Shown here in pieces: positions 54,838 to 63,628 of a stretch of 64,000 bases of DNA. The translations under genes were made by a program, and so were the position numbers. The notes under the pieces were generated by a model. That model was not told where the DNA came from, searched no databases, and was given only the letters and a program-made list of their open reading frames with translations. The DNA is from Lacisediminihabitans profunda. Lineage in GTDB: Bacteria > Actinomycetota > Actinomycetes > Actinomycetales > Microbacteriaceae. The DNA is taken from the NCBI RefSeq assembly GCF_008040105.1, contig NZ_VRMG01000005.1, forward strand, positions 310,001-374,000, in the 5' to 3' direction. The stretch's first letter is position 1. Each line of letters begins with the position of its first letter.

Positions 54838-55599
54838 CTACTTATCGACGAGGGTGACCTCGAAGGAGTAGAGGTCCGGCCGGTAGCAGTGGTGGCCGAA
54901 TTCGACGGCGCGCCCCGAGTTGTCATAGGCCGTGCGGTCCATCGTGAGCAGGGCGGAGCCGCGGTCGATCTCGAGCAGGACGGCCTCTTCGACCGTGGCC
55001 TTGCGGGCACCGATGCGCTGTTTGGCGACGCGTATGGTCACCCCGCGCCCTCGCAGCACCTGGTACAGGCCGTGGTCCTTCAGTTCGTCGCTCGACACAT
55101 CGAGGAAGTCGGCGGGAAGCCAGTTCTCGAGCACCGCGACCGGGACGTCGTCGGCCAGTCGCACGCGGCGAACGTGCAGAGTCGGATCTCCCTCCGCGAC
55201 TGCGAGCTTTTCGGCGACGTTCGCGTCGGCCGGCACCACGTCGAGCGTCAGCACTCTGGTCGACGGCTTCTGGCCGCCCCCGACGAGGTCGTCGAAGAGA
55301 CTCGTGAGTTCTACCCGCCTCGTCACCTGGCCATGAACCACCTGGGTGCCGATGCCGCGGCGGCGCACGAGCAGGCCCTTGTCGACGAGTTCCTGGATGG
55401 CGCGCCGGATGGTGGGGCGGCTCAGGCCGAGACGCTCGCCGAGGGCGACCTCGTTCTCCAGCCGGGATCCGGCCGGGAGGTCGCCGCCCAGGATCGCCCT
55501 CTCGATGCGCTGCGCGATCTGGAAGTAGAGCGGCATCGGGCCGGAACGCTCGAGGTCCATGAAGAGATCAGCGGGCAGGCTATGTTCCTTCTGGGTCAC
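54838..55599 (-). CDS. GntR-family regulator, UTRA (HutC) type, probable iol repressor
   Basis: A 253-residue protein. The N-terminal winged helix (about 20-88: GSRLENEVALGERLGLSRPTIRRAIQELVDKGLLVRRRG) is followed by a UTRA ligand domain (about 105-250: TLHVRRVRLADDVPVAVLENWLP). It is convergent with iolE. The intact regulator nearest the cluster, it probably senses an inositol intermediate and represses the iol operon. The start is GTG 55599; its ribosome site is weak. Confidence 0.9.
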   Translation of the reverse strand: MTQKEHSLPADLFMDLERSGPMPLYFQIAQRIERAILGGDLPAGSRLENEVALGERLGLSRPTIRRAIQELVDKGLLVRRRGIGTQVVHGQVTRRVELTSLFDDLVGGGQKPSTRVLTLDVVPADANVAEKLAVAEGDPTLHVRRVRLADDVPVAVLENWLPADFLDVSSDELKDHGLYQVLRGRGVTIRVAKQRIGARKATVEEAVLLEIDRGSALLTMDRTAYDNSGRAVEFGHHCYRPDLYSFEVTLVDK

Positions 55600-55636
55600 G
55601 CGGCATCCATTCGGTGGGGTTACCTGTGGCGAACTT

Positions 55637-55660
55637 TGATAACTTGTTATGACATTATCA
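55637..55660. promoter_or_regulatory. Dyads upstream of the GntR gene
   Basis: ATAAC-TT-GTTAT (55639-55650) is a perfect dyad. It is flanked by TGATAA (55637-55642) and TTATCA (55655-55660), which also pair. It is an A/T-rich island 38 nt before the GntR start and contains a possible minus-strand -10 (GATAAT, 55654-55659). An autoregulatory site is likely. Confidence 0.55.
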
Positions 55661-55700
55661 GTTCGGACGTCGACAGCCCGGTCAGCGATGGTCGGCGCGC

Positions 55701-56324
55701 TCAGCCGATCGCCATCGGACGTCGATCCGCGGCCACCGCGCCGGCAGCCTCCGCCTCCGGCCCGATCGCCCCGATGCGCGAGCCGGTCGCCAGGGCGAGC
55801 TCCTCGATGGTCGAGGCGTCGTGGCGGCGGGCGGCGTGCACGATGATCGCGGCGCAGGCCTCGGAGTCGGCCAGGGCGTCGTGGTGCGCGAAGTCCTCGA
55901 AACCGGCCGCCATCGCGGCCACCGGCAGGCGGTACGACTCGAGGTTGTAGGTCTTGCGGGCGACCTGCAGGCTGCACAGGTAGCGGAACTCCGGCACCTC
56001 GATGAAGCTCGCCCGGCACGCCCCCGCGATCACGCCCATGTCGAAGCCGGCATTGTGGGCCACGAGGTGGTCGCCCTCCGCGAAGGCGACCAGGTCGGGG
56101 AGTTGCTCGCTCCAGAGCAGGGCGTCCACCACATCCGGGGCCATGATGCCGTGGATGCGGGTGTTCCACTCGTTGAACTGGTCGTGCCCGAGCGGCGGCT
56201 TGATCAGCCAGCCGGCCTTGTCCACGACGATGCCGTCGCGAACCTTGACGAGACCCACCGAACACGCTGACGCGCTCGACGAGTTGGCGGTTTCGAAGTC
56301 GATCGCGGTGAAGTTCAGTGCCAT
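55701..56324 (-). CDS. DEDDh-type 3'-5' exonuclease
   Basis: A 207-residue DnaQ-like protein. ExoI motif TAIDFETANSSSASACSVG, ExoII HNAGFDMGVI and ExoIII HHDALADSEACA give the D-E-D-D-H set. The last about 25 residues are Ala-rich. It resembles stand-alone proofreading-type exonucleases rather than PolIII epsilon. ATG 56324 has GACTAT 6 nt upstream, a possible leaderless box. Confidence 0.9.
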   Translation of the reverse strand: MALNFTAIDFETANSSSASACSVGLVKVRDGIVVDKAGWLIKPPLGHDQFNEWNTRIHGIMAPDVVDALLWSEQLPDLVAFAEGDHLVAHNAGFDMGVIAGACRASFIEVPEFRYLCSLQVARKTYNLESYRLPVAAMAAGFEDFAHHDALADSEACAAIIVHAARRHDASTIEELALATGSRIGAIGPEAEAAGAVAADRRPMAIG

Positions 56325-56467
56325 CCCGGCATAGTCTCACGCGCGACCGACGGTGGCCCGCACGACCCGCGCGCGTCGCCGGAGTCGGCGGGGCGATCCG
56401 CGCCCGGCGTGCCGCGCGATGGCGCGCGCCTCGATCACCAGCCGTTCCGAGCCGCCGGGAAGAAACC

Positions 56468-56473
56468 TAGGAT
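56468..56473 (+). promoter_or_regulatory. -10 box (TAGGAT) of a leaderless promoter
   Basis: TAGGAT matches the -10 consensus at 4 of 6 bases (TA, A and T) and ends 6 nt before the ATG at 56480. No ribosome site is present. Confidence 0.6.
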
Positions 56474-56479
56474 TGGCGA

Positions 56480-56884
56480 ATGGACGAGGTGCGGGAGGCG
56501 ACAGAGCTCGAGCGGATGATCGTCCTCGCCCAGGCGGACCGGGCCACGGGCGAGGCGGTGCTGCGGGTATTCGCCGACAGTCGAGTGGTGATCCCGAGCG
56601 GAACCCCGGTCTCCACCAATCTCGGCCAGCTGCAGCCCCTGCTCTTCGACAACAACGGCGCATCGATGCTCGCCGCCTTCACCCATGCCGACCAGATCGG
56701 CGACTTCGCCGAACTCGCGGCCTTCTCGCTCACCATCACCGGCCGGCTGCTGCTCGTGGCGATGCCGCCGGGGGCCGGTCTGGTGCTCAACCCGAGCCGG
56801 TCGATCGGCCTGGAACTGCCGCCCGAGGCGATCCGGCTCTTCGTGCGGGACATCCTGGAGCAGGCGAGCGCAGCCGAGGAGTAG
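56480..56884 (+). CDS. SseB-like protein
   Basis: A 134-residue protein. The pattern ADSRVVIPSGTPVSTNLGQLQPLLFDNNGASMLAAFTHADQIGDF followed by AMPPGAGLVLNPSRSIGLELPPEAI matches the SseB N-terminal domain family. Members occur singly in actinobacteria with no assigned function. The ATG at 56480 is probably leaderless. It is followed by ychF. Confidence 0.75.
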   Translation: MDEVREATELERMIVLAQADRATGEAVLRVFADSRVVIPSGTPVSTNLGQLQPLLFDNNGASMLAAFTHADQIGDFAELAAFSLTITGRLLLVAMPPGAGLVLNPSRSIGLELPPEAIRLFVRDILEQASAAEE

Positions 56885-56895
56885 TGTCTGGCCGG

Positions 56896-56901
56896 TACGC
56901 T
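56896..56901 (+). promoter_or_regulatory. Possible -10 box (TACGCT) before ychF
   Basis: TACGCT ends 8 nt before the GTG at 56910. No Shine-Dalgarno lies in the gap. The spacing is a little longer than in the other leaderless genes. Confidence 0.4.
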
Positions 56902-56909
56902 TGACCCCC

Positions 56910-57983
56910 GTGGCTCTCACTATTGCAATCGTCGGTCTGCCCAATGTCGGCAAGTCCACCCTCTTCAACGCGCTCACCAAGAACCAGGTGCTCGCGGCGA
57001 ACTACCCGTTCGCCACGATCGAGCCCAACGTCGGCGTCGTGAACCTTCCGGATCCCCGGCTCGACAAGCTCGCGGAGATCTTCGGCAGCGAGCGCATCCT
57101 GCCGGCGCCCGTCTCCTTCGTCGACATCGCCGGCATCGTCAAGGGCGCCTCCGTGGGGGAGGGGCTCGGCAACAAGTTCCTCGCCAACATCCGCGAGGCC
57201 GACGCGATCGCCCAGGTGATCCGGGGATTCGCCGACCCGGATGTCGTGCACGTCGACGGCAAGGTCGACGCGGCATCCGACATGGAGACCATCAACACCG
57301 AGCTGATCCTCGCCGACCTGCAGACACTGGAGAAGGCAATCCCTCGCTACGAGAAAGAGGTCAAGACCAAGCGCACCGAGCCCGCCGTGCTCGCCGCCGC
57401 CCTCGAGGCTCAGAAGTTCCTCGACTCCGGCAAGCCGCTCTCGTCGTCCACGATCGACGTCTCGCTCATCCAGGAGCTCGGCCTGCTCACCACCAAGCCC
57501 TTCATCTACGTCTTCAACGTGGACGAGGACATCCTCGGCGACGCAGACAAGCTCGCGGCCCTCGCGGCCCTCGTCGCCCCGGCCAAGGCGATCTTCCTCG
57601 ATGCCAAACTCGAGTCCGAGCTCATCGACCTGTCTCCGGAGGACGCCGCGGAACTCCTCGCCTCCACCGGCCAGACCGAGAGCGGCCTCGACCAGCTCGC
57701 CCGCATCGGCTTCGACACCCTCGGCCTTCAGACCTACCTCACCGCCGGACCCAAGGAGACGCGGGCCTGGACCATCCCGAAGGGCGCGAAGGCCCCGCAG
57801 GCGGCGGGCGTCATCCACACCGACTTCGAGAAGGGCTTCATCAAGGCGGAGGTGATCGGCTTCCAGGACCTCGTCGACACCGGGTCGATCGCCGAGGCGC
57901 GCGCCAAGGGCAAGGCCCGCATCGAGGGCAAGGAATACGTCATGCAGGACGGCGACGTCGTGGAGTTCAGGTTCAACAACTGA
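56910..57983 (+). CDS. ychF: Redox-regulated ATPase YchF
   Basis: A 357-residue OBG-family protein of standard length. G1 is GLPNVGKST, G3 is DIAGIVKGAS, and the altered G4 (NVDE instead of NKxD) explains its ATP preference. A coiled coil and the C-terminal TGS domain (GFIKAEVIGFQDLV ... GKARIEGKEYVMQDGDVVEFRF) follow. It binds ribosomes and takes part in stress responses. GTG 56910 gives the normal MALTIAIVG start. Confidence 0.95.
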   Translation: MALTIAIVGLPNVGKSTLFNALTKNQVLAANYPFATIEPNVGVVNLPDPRLDKLAEIFGSERILPAPVSFVDIAGIVKGASVGEGLGNKFLANIREADAIAQVIRGFADPDVVHVDGKVDAASDMETINTELILADLQTLEKAIPRYEKEVKTKRTEPAVLAAALEAQKFLDSGKPLSSSTIDVSLIQELGLLTTKPFIYVFNVDEDILGDADKLAALAALVAPAKAIFLDAKLESELIDLSPEDAAELLASTGQTESGLDQLARIGFDTLGLQTYLTAGPKETRAWTIPKGAKAPQAAGVIHTDFEKGFIKAEVIGFQDLVDTGSIAEARAKGKARIEGKEYVMQDGDVVEFRFNN

Positions 57984-58009
57984 GCCCCACCCTTCTTCCC
58001 GCCCTACTT

Positions 58010-58075
58010 CCCACTCAACCGTCACCAAGTGCTGGGTTGAGCGATCCAGCCAGCAGTTACTGACGGATGAGCGGG
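58010..58075. repeat. Long hairpin repeat, copy A
   Basis: Arms 58010-58034 and 58051-58075 pair at 20 of 25 positions around a 16-nt loop. It is aligned with copy B at an exact 140-bp offset and shares about 54 of 65 bases with it. It lies in the 347-nt gap between ychF and the ABC-F gene, which has no protein gene. Confidence 0.8.
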
Positions 58076-58088
58076 GCGGGGACAGCAG

Positions 58089-58103
58089 GCCGCCCAGCCA
58101 GCA
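58089..58103. repeat. Fragment of the same repeat
   Basis: GCCGCCCAGCCAGCA is identical to 58181-58195 of copy B, the loop and start of its right arm. The remainder of this fragment has diverged. Confidence 0.5.
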
Positions 58104-58149
58104 CCCGTCGGAGGATGCCCGCCGTGGGCACTGCTCATTGACGGCCGGA

Positions 58150-58215
58150 CCCACTCGGCCGTCACTAAGTGCTGAGTTCAGCCGCCCAGCCAGCAGTTAG
58201 TGACGGCTGAGTGGG
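58150..58215. repeat. Long hairpin repeat, copy B
   Basis: Left arm 58150-58174 pairs with right arm 58191-58215 at 23 of 25 positions around a 16-nt loop. The core arms read CCGTCACTAAGTGCTG and CAGCAGTTAGTGACGG. The two copies form a BIME-like pair of REP-type elements. A terminator after ychF is also possible. Confidence 0.85.
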
Positions 58216-58330
58216 CGGGACCCGGGAGGTCGGCGCCGAGAGGGCCCAGCGCGACAACATCCGCCGCCCTGTAACGTGGTGGGGTTCCGCCGACCCTGGC
58301 TAAGCACATCTCCCCACAGAAACGGTTGGC

Positions 58331-59914
58331 ATGAGCCTCATCCGCTTGAACGACGTAAACCTGTCCTTCGAGAAGACGCCAGTGCTGCGTGAGGCCTTCT
58401 TCCGCCTCGAGTCGAACGACCGGGTCGGGCTGATCGGCCGCAATGGATCCGGCAAGTCGTCTCTCCTGAAGCTCGCCCTCGAGCAACTGCATCCGGATTC
58501 CGGAACGGTCACGATCGAGTCGGGGCTGAAGCTCGGCTATTTCTCCCAGTTCTCCGAGCTCGACGGCAGCCAGACCATCACCGAGGTGCTCGACGGGTTG
58601 TTCGTCGAGATCCATGCAGTGCACGCCGAGCTGGCAGAGATCGACGCGACGATCGCGGCCGACCCGACAGCCGACCTCGACGGCCCGATTCACCGCCAGT
58701 CGGAGCTGTTCGAGCAGATGGAGCGCCTCGACGGCTGGGACTACCAGCGTCGCATCGACACCGCCCTGACCACGCTCGGGTTCACCGAGGAGCACCGCAC
58801 CTGCGCCATCGACGACCTCTCCGGCGGATGGCGCAACCGGGCCGCGCTCGCGAAGATCCTGCTCGAGGAGCCAGACGTCCTGCTGCTCGACGAGCCGACC
58901 AACTACCTCGATGTGGCCGGGGTGGAGTGGCTGGAGTCGTGGTTCAAGTCGTTCCGCGGCGCGGCCATCATCGTCTCGCACGATCGGCGCTTCCTGGATG
59001 TGGTGGTGACCCGCATCATCGAGCTGGAGAACTTCCACCTGCACGAGTACCCGGGCGATTTCGGGGAGTACGTGATCCAGAAGCAGTTTCGGCTGAAGAC
59101 GCTCGAGGCACAGTTCACTCACGAGAATGAGCTGCTCGCGTTCGAGGCGGAGGGCATCGCCGACCGCCGGGAGGCCGCGAAGAACGCGAGCAAGTCGCTC
59201 GGAAAGCAGCTCTCCGGCATCAAGAAGTCCCGAGCCCCGCGCCCGGTCGATGAGATCATCACCGAGATCTACGGCGGCCTGCACGTCAAGGACGTGCTCT
59301 GCCGCGTCGAGGGCCTCGCCAAGTCCTACGGCGACCGCGTCTTCTTCGACGACCTCACGCTCGAGATTCGGCGCGGCAACCGCATCGTCGTGCTCGGCTC
59401 CAACGGCTCCGGGAAGAGCACGCTGCTGCGGGTGCTTCTGGGGGAGGAGAAGGCCGATCGCGGCAGGGTCGACTGGGCGGGGGGTGCCAAGGTCGTCTCC
59501 TACAACCGCGTGCTCGAGGAGCTCGACCTCGAAGACACCGTCACCCACGCCGTCAACGCCATGCCGGACAGCCTGGCGCTGCGGGCCACGCGCAAGTCGG
59601 TCGGGCGGTTCCTGGCCATGTTCCAGTTCTCCGAGGCCGACCTCAAGCAGCGCATCGGCGACCTGTCCGGTGGGCAGCGCGCCAGAGTCGCGATGGCCCA
59701 GTGTCTGCTCTCCGGTGCCTCGGTACTGCTGCTCGACGAGCCGACCAACCATCTCGACCTGGCGAGCACCCAGGTGATGGAGCGCGCCCTGATCCACTTC
59801 CCCGGGGCCGTCGTGGTGGTCAGCCACGATCGATTCTTCACCGACAAGATCGCCAACCGGCACCTGGTCTTCGACGCGGCGACCCCGGGGGAGATCGACG
59901 TGCGGGCCGCCTGA
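58331..59914 (+). CDS. ABC-F family ATPase (ribosome-associated)
   Basis: A 527-residue protein with two ABC domains and no membrane segment: Walker A GRNGSGKSS and GSNGSGKST, signatures LSGGWRNRAALAKIL and LSGGQRARVAMAQCL, Walker B LLLDEPTNYLD and LLLDEPTNHLD. The interdomain linker (about 245-320) is charged and helical. ABC-F proteins act on the ribosomal E site as translation factors or in antibiotic protection. Which role applies here cannot be told. The start ATG 58331 lies 115 nt after the repeat pair. Confidence 0.9.
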   Translation: MSLIRLNDVNLSFEKTPVLREAFFRLESNDRVGLIGRNGSGKSSLLKLALEQLHPDSGTVTIESGLKLGYFSQFSELDGSQTITEVLDGLFVEIHAVHAELAEIDATIAADPTADLDGPIHRQSELFEQMERLDGWDYQRRIDTALTTLGFTEEHRTCAIDDLSGGWRNRAALAKILLEEPDVLLLDEPTNYLDVAGVEWLESWFKSFRGAAIIVSHDRRFLDVVVTRIIELENFHLHEYPGDFGEYVIQKQFRLKTLEAQFTHENELLAFEAEGIADRREAAKNASKSLGKQLSGIKKSRAPRPVDEIITEIYGGLHVKDVLCRVEGLAKSYGDRVFFDDLTLEIRRGNRIVVLGSNGSGKSTLLRVLLGEEKADRGRVDWAGGAKVVSYNRVLEELDLEDTVTHAVNAMPDSLALRATRKSVGRFLAMFQFSEADLKQRIGDLSGGQRARVAMAQCLLSGASVLLLDEPTNHLDLASTQVMERALIHFPGAVVVVSHDRFFTDKIANRHLVFDAATPGEIDVRAA

Positions 59915-59923
59915 CCCGCCGAC

Positions 59924-60973
59924 TCAGGATGCCGGATGCGTGAACGGGATCCGCTCGAAGGTGAGCGGTGCCGGTGAGCCCTTCGTCGTGGCGCTCACCT
60001 TGAGCCAGTCCTTCGCGTTCGACGAGCCGTCGACGGTGACGCGGGTCAGGTTCTTTGCCGCGACCGCCTGGCCGTAGAACGGCAACCACGAGGAGCCGGC
60101 CGCCAGCGGGTGGTCTTCATTGAAGACGTGGCTGTCGCCGTTGATCAGGTACACCGGTCCGTCGAAGGCGTTCGACTGCTCGATGAGGGACTGCACGAGC
60201 GGCGCATATGCCCCGAAGTCCGCCTGGGACGGACTGGCCACCGTCGGGTCGAACATGTCGGCCTGGGTCATCACGACGACGGCCCGGTCGTGGTGCTTGC
60301 GCGCCTCGCGGAAGGTGTCCGTGAGCTCGCGGATGTCGCCCTGCGTGCGCTGCTGCACCTCGGCGAGCTGCTCAGCGGTGGGCGCCGTCTGGCCGAGCCC
60401 GGCCCAGGGCAGCATGGAGTTGTCGCTGCCCGGGATGTTGACCGCAGTGATGGCGATGCCGTGTTTGCGGAAGCTGACGTTCTCCGGCAGGCCGCTGCTC
60501 GCCTGAGAGTCGACCTTCATCGGGGCGCCGAGGGTGACGCCCGGCTTCGGGGAGAAGACCTTCCGAACGGCGGCCAGGCGCTCGAGCGGGTTGTACGCCC
60601 CATTGTTCGCGCGGTGGCAGTCTGTCCACTCGTTGTCGCCCGGGGTGTAGACGAGGGGGAGCGTGAACGTGTCGAAGTTCTTGCGGATGGCGGCGAAGTA
60701 GTCGTCGGAGCACACCGACGAGCCGTTCTTGATGTCGCCGACATGCCCCACGAAGCTGAGCTCCGTGTGGGCGTTGATGTCCTGGATGTAGGAGGGGAAG
60801 GCCGCGATCTCCGCCGCACCGTACGGCACGTCGCCGATCACGCCGAAGCTGAACTTGCCGCCGCTGCCGTTGCCGCCGTCATCGGTTCCGTGCGCCAGCG
60901 CCGGCGTGGCCAGCGCGGTTGCCAGCAGCAGCGCGGTCGCGGCGATTGCCGCCATCTTCTTCATCGAACGCAT
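59924..60973 (-). CDS. Secreted calcineurin-like metallophosphoesterase
   Basis: A 349-residue protein. An N-terminal Sec signal (about 1-27, MAAIAATALLLATALATPALA, cut at ALA) is followed by a Gly-rich linker and a phosphoesterase domain: FGVIGDVPYG, GHVGDIKNG, TPGDNEWTDCH and NGDSHVFN supply the metal-binding Asp, Asn and His residues. The activity is probably extracellular. ATG 60973 has GGAGGAGG 5-6 nt upstream. No lipobox is seen. Confidence 0.88.
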   Translation of the reverse strand: MRSMKKMAAIAATALLLATALATPALAHGTDDGGNGSGGKFSFGVIGDVPYGAAEIAAFPSYIQDINAHTELSFVGHVGDIKNGSSVCSDDYFAAIRKNFDTFTLPLVYTPGDNEWTDCHRANNGAYNPLERLAAVRKVFSPKPGVTLGAPMKVDSQASSGLPENVSFRKHGIAITAVNIPGSDNSMLPWAGLGQTAPTAEQLAEVQQRTQGDIRELTDTFREARKHHDRAVVVMTQADMFDPTVASPSQADFGAYAPLVQSLIEQSNAFDGPVYLINGDSHVFNEDHPLAAGSSWLPFYGQAVAAKNLTRVTVDGSSNAKDWLKVSATTKGSPAPLTFERIPFTHPAS

Positions 60974-61157
60974 TCGATCCTCCTCCGTCGTGGTCCGCCA
61001 ACGACGCTACGAGGCGAATCTGACCAGCCGGGGTCGTGCGGATGAATTCTCGGTGTTCCGGGTCGTCAGATGCGCAGGCACGACCGTCTTTCTTCCGGAA
61101 CGCGCTGCCGTGCGACGCGCCCAACCGGGCGGCCCGCAATTGCGGATGCGGCGGGCG

Positions 61158-61313
61158 TTAGCGGGACTGGCGGCGCTTGCCCGGCCGGGGCTGGCCCTTG
61201 ACGGCAGGCGCCCGCCCCTTGCCCTTGGAGGCCTTGGCCTTGCCCCCGGCCTTCGGAGCGGGGGGCTTCGGCGGCCGAGAGTCGGCCGGATCGATCGGCG
61301 GCTCGTCGGTCAT
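61158..61313 (-). CDS. Short Pro/Lys-rich basic protein, unknown
   Basis: A 51-residue protein with low-complexity composition: PPKPPAPKAGGKAKASKGKG and a basic C-terminus (PGKRRQSR). GAAGGG lies 7 nt before ATG 61313. It could be a real disordered protein like those found near actinobacterial nucleic-acid proteins, but such a composition arises easily in GC-rich DNA. Confidence 0.45.
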   Translation of the reverse strand: MTDEPPIDPADSRPPKPPAPKAGGKAKASKGKGRAPAVKGQPRPGKRRQSR

Positions 61314-61473
61314 GCGCGGCCCTTCGTCCAGTCCACGAGGATCGTGGTCGAACTCACAGGCTACGCCGTCGCCTCCGCGATTTCGGACCCCCGAACCGTG
61401 GGAGAGACGATTACCGACGAGAACTCCGGGCGCGGCCCTTGGCGGGGGCCCTCCGGCGTGGTTCGCTGGGGTC

Positions 61474-62094
61474 ATGACCGACCTGCCGATGTTCCCGCTC
61501 GGATCCGTTCTGTTCCCGTACATGCCCCTGAAGCTCCGGGTGTTCGAGGAGCGTTACCTCGTGATGCTCTCCCGCATCCTCGTCAATGAGCCAGCCGAAT
61601 TCGGCGTCGTTCTGATCGAGCGCGGCCAGGAGGTCGGCGGCGGAGAGCAGCGTTTTCCCCTCGGCACGGTGGCGCAGGTCACCGAGCTGGAGGCGACGGA
61701 GGAGGGCTTCATCGGGGTGGTCGCCCAGGGCGATCGCCGCATCGAGGTGGTGGAGTGGATGCCGGAAGACCCGCATCCCCAGGCGGTCGTGCGGGAGCTC
61801 GACACCTTGGCCTGGGACGACTCGCTGCTGCCGCTGCTCGGCCGCGCCGAGCGCACCGTGCGCAGCACCCTCGCGCTCGCGAGCGAGTTCACCGATCAGG
61901 CCTGGCCAGCCAACGTCGAACTATCCGACGACCCGGTCGCGAAGGCCTGGCAGCTTGCCGGGATCGCCCCGCTCGGTGCCCTCGACCAGGTCACCCTGCT
62001 GAGGTCGCCGACCATGGAGGGGCTCCTCGGCTCGATCATCGACCTGACGGCAGCGGCGGACGAGTCGCTCCGGGCCGCCTGGCCGGACGACTGA
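61474..62094 (+). CDS. LON peptidase substrate-binding-domain protein
   Basis: A 206-residue protein. MFPLGSVLFPYMPLKLRVFEERYLVMLSRIL is the start of the LON N-terminal (substrate-binding) domain, and no ATPase or protease domain follows. Stand-alone LON-SB proteins are widespread in actinobacteria; their role is not known. Start ATG 61474 has no clear ribosome site. Confidence 0.85.
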   Translation: MTDLPMFPLGSVLFPYMPLKLRVFEERYLVMLSRILVNEPAEFGVVLIERGQEVGGGEQRFPLGTVAQVTELEATEEGFIGVVAQGDRRIEVVEWMPEDPHPQAVVRELDTLAWDDSLLPLLGRAERTVRSTLALASEFTDQAWPANVELSDDPVAKAWQLAGIAPLGALDQVTLLRSPTMEGLLGSIIDLTAAADESLRAAWPDD

Positions 62095-62173
62095 GCCGGC
62101 GGATCGTCTCCGGCGCACGAGCCGGTACCGCGGCTCTCGCTCGGGCGACGTAACATCCGCTGATCCACCCTTC

Positions 62174-62210
62174 GCAACCGGTTGCATTTCGGCCCCCATC
62201 GGGGTTACAT
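62174..62210 (+). promoter_or_regulatory. LacI-type operator overlapping the sugar-ABC promoter
   Basis: GCAACCGGTTGC (62174-62185) is a perfect 12-bp palindrome with the central CG of LacI-family sites. It overlaps a -35 (TTGCAT, 62182-62187); TACATT follows at 62206-62211 after 18 nt, or TTACAT after 17. The site lies 75-86 nt before the binding-protein ATG and predicts repression by a LacI-type sugar regulator outside this window. Confidence 0.7.
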
Positions 62211-62259
62211 TGGCCGGGCATCAGGCAAGATCCCACTGCAGCCTCAACGAGGAGGAAAC

Positions 62260-63537
62260 ATGAAAAAGTTTCGCCTAGTGTCCGCGGCCGGAATCGCGGT
62301 CATCGGGCTTGCCCTGGCCGGCTGCTCGAGCGGAAGCCCGAGCGGCGGTTCGAGCGGCGGCCCGGCAGGCGCGAATCTCGATAGTCACGGGCCGATCACC
62401 TATGTGCAGGGCAAGGACAACAGCAATGTCGTGCGGCCCCTCGTCGACAAGTGGAACGCGGCGCATCCCACCGAGAAGGTCACATTCAAGGAGCAATCCG
62501 ACCAGGCCGACCAGCAGCACGATGACCTCGTGCAGCACTTCCAGGCCAAGGATCCCAACTACGACGTCGTGGACGTCGACGTGGTCTGGACCGCGGAGTT
62601 CGCGGCCAAGGGCTGGCTGACCCCTCTCACCGGCAAGATGAAGCTCGACACGACCGGCCTCTTCCCCTCGGCAGTGAAGACAGCCACCTATAACAAGACG
62701 CTCTTCGCGGCGCCGCAGACCTCCGACGGCGGCATGCTCTACTACCGCACCGACCTGGTGAAGACCCCGCCGAAGACGTGGGACGAGATGATGTCGATGT
62801 GCAGCATCGCCAAGAGCGCAGGCATCGCCTGCTACGCGGGACAGTTCGCCAAGTATGAGGGCCTCACGGTCAACGCCTCGGAGGCGATCAACGGAGCGGG
62901 TGGATCGGTGCTCGCCGCCGACGGGGTCACCCCGACCCTGACCTCGGCCGACGCCGTCAAGGGGCTCAGCCTCCTCGCCGACGCGTTCAAGAACGGCAAC
63001 ATCCCGGCGGAGGCAATCACCTACCAGGAGGAGCAGGGCCGAATCGCGTTCGAGAGCGGCAAGCTGATGTTCCTGCGCAACTGGCCGTACGTGTACGGTC
63101 TGGCGAAGTCCGATGGCAGTTCGGTCGTGAAGGACACCTTCGCGGTCGCTCCGCTCCCCGGCCTCACCGGCACCGGCGCCTCGACCCTGGGCGGGCACAA
63201 CGCGGCCATCAGCGTGTACTCGAAGCACAAGGCGACGGCGCGTGACTTCCTCACCTTCCTGGAGAGTGCCGAGACCCAGAAGTTCTTCGCGACCCAGGGT
63301 TCGCTTGCCCCGGTGCGCACGAGCCTCTACGACGATGCCGACCTCATCGCTAAGCTTCCGTATTTGCCGACCCTGAAGGAGTCGATCCTCAACGCGATCC
63401 CGCGCCCGGTGAGTCCCTTCTACCCGGCGGTCACGAAGGCGATCGAGGACAACGCATACTCGGCCCTCAAGGGGGACAAGAGCGTGAAGCAGGCGCTTAC
63501 GGATATGCAGGCCGCCATCAAAGCGGCAACGTCCTAA
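62260..63537 (+). CDS. Sugar ABC transporter substrate-binding lipoprotein
   Basis: A 425-residue lipoprotein: signal peptide ending LALAGCSSG with C22 lipidated, a Gly/Ser linker, and a family-1 solute-binding fold (PNYDVVDVDVVWTAEFAAKGWL; GKLMFLRNWPYVYGLAKS; LGGHNAAISVYSKHKATARDFLTFL). Similar proteins bind trehalose, maltose or other alpha-glucosides. GAGGAGGAA precedes ATG 62260. The next gene is the first permease, and a LacI-type operator lies upstream. Confidence 0.9.
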   Translation: MKKFRLVSAAGIAVIGLALAGCSSGSPSGGSSGGPAGANLDSHGPITYVQGKDNSNVVRPLVDKWNAAHPTEKVTFKEQSDQADQQHDDLVQHFQAKDPNYDVVDVDVVWTAEFAAKGWLTPLTGKMKLDTTGLFPSAVKTATYNKTLFAAPQTSDGGMLYYRTDLVKTPPKTWDEMMSMCSIAKSAGIACYAGQFAKYEGLTVNASEAINGAGGSVLAADGVTPTLTSADAVKGLSLLADAFKNGNIPAEAITYQEEQGRIAFESGKLMFLRNWPYVYGLAKSDGSSVVKDTFAVAPLPGLTGTGASTLGGHNAAISVYSKHKATARDFLTFLESAETQKFFATQGSLAPVRTSLYDDADLIAKLPYLPTLKESILNAIPRPVSPFYPAVTKAIEDNAYSALKGDKSVKQALTDMQAAIKAATS

Positions 63538-63628
63538 CCAGATCAGTGCTGATGCCCGAGCCGGAGGGATCGAACGGTCTCTCCGGCTCGGCACACCGCA
63601 CCCAACGCACACCAGGCAAGGAGGCCAC

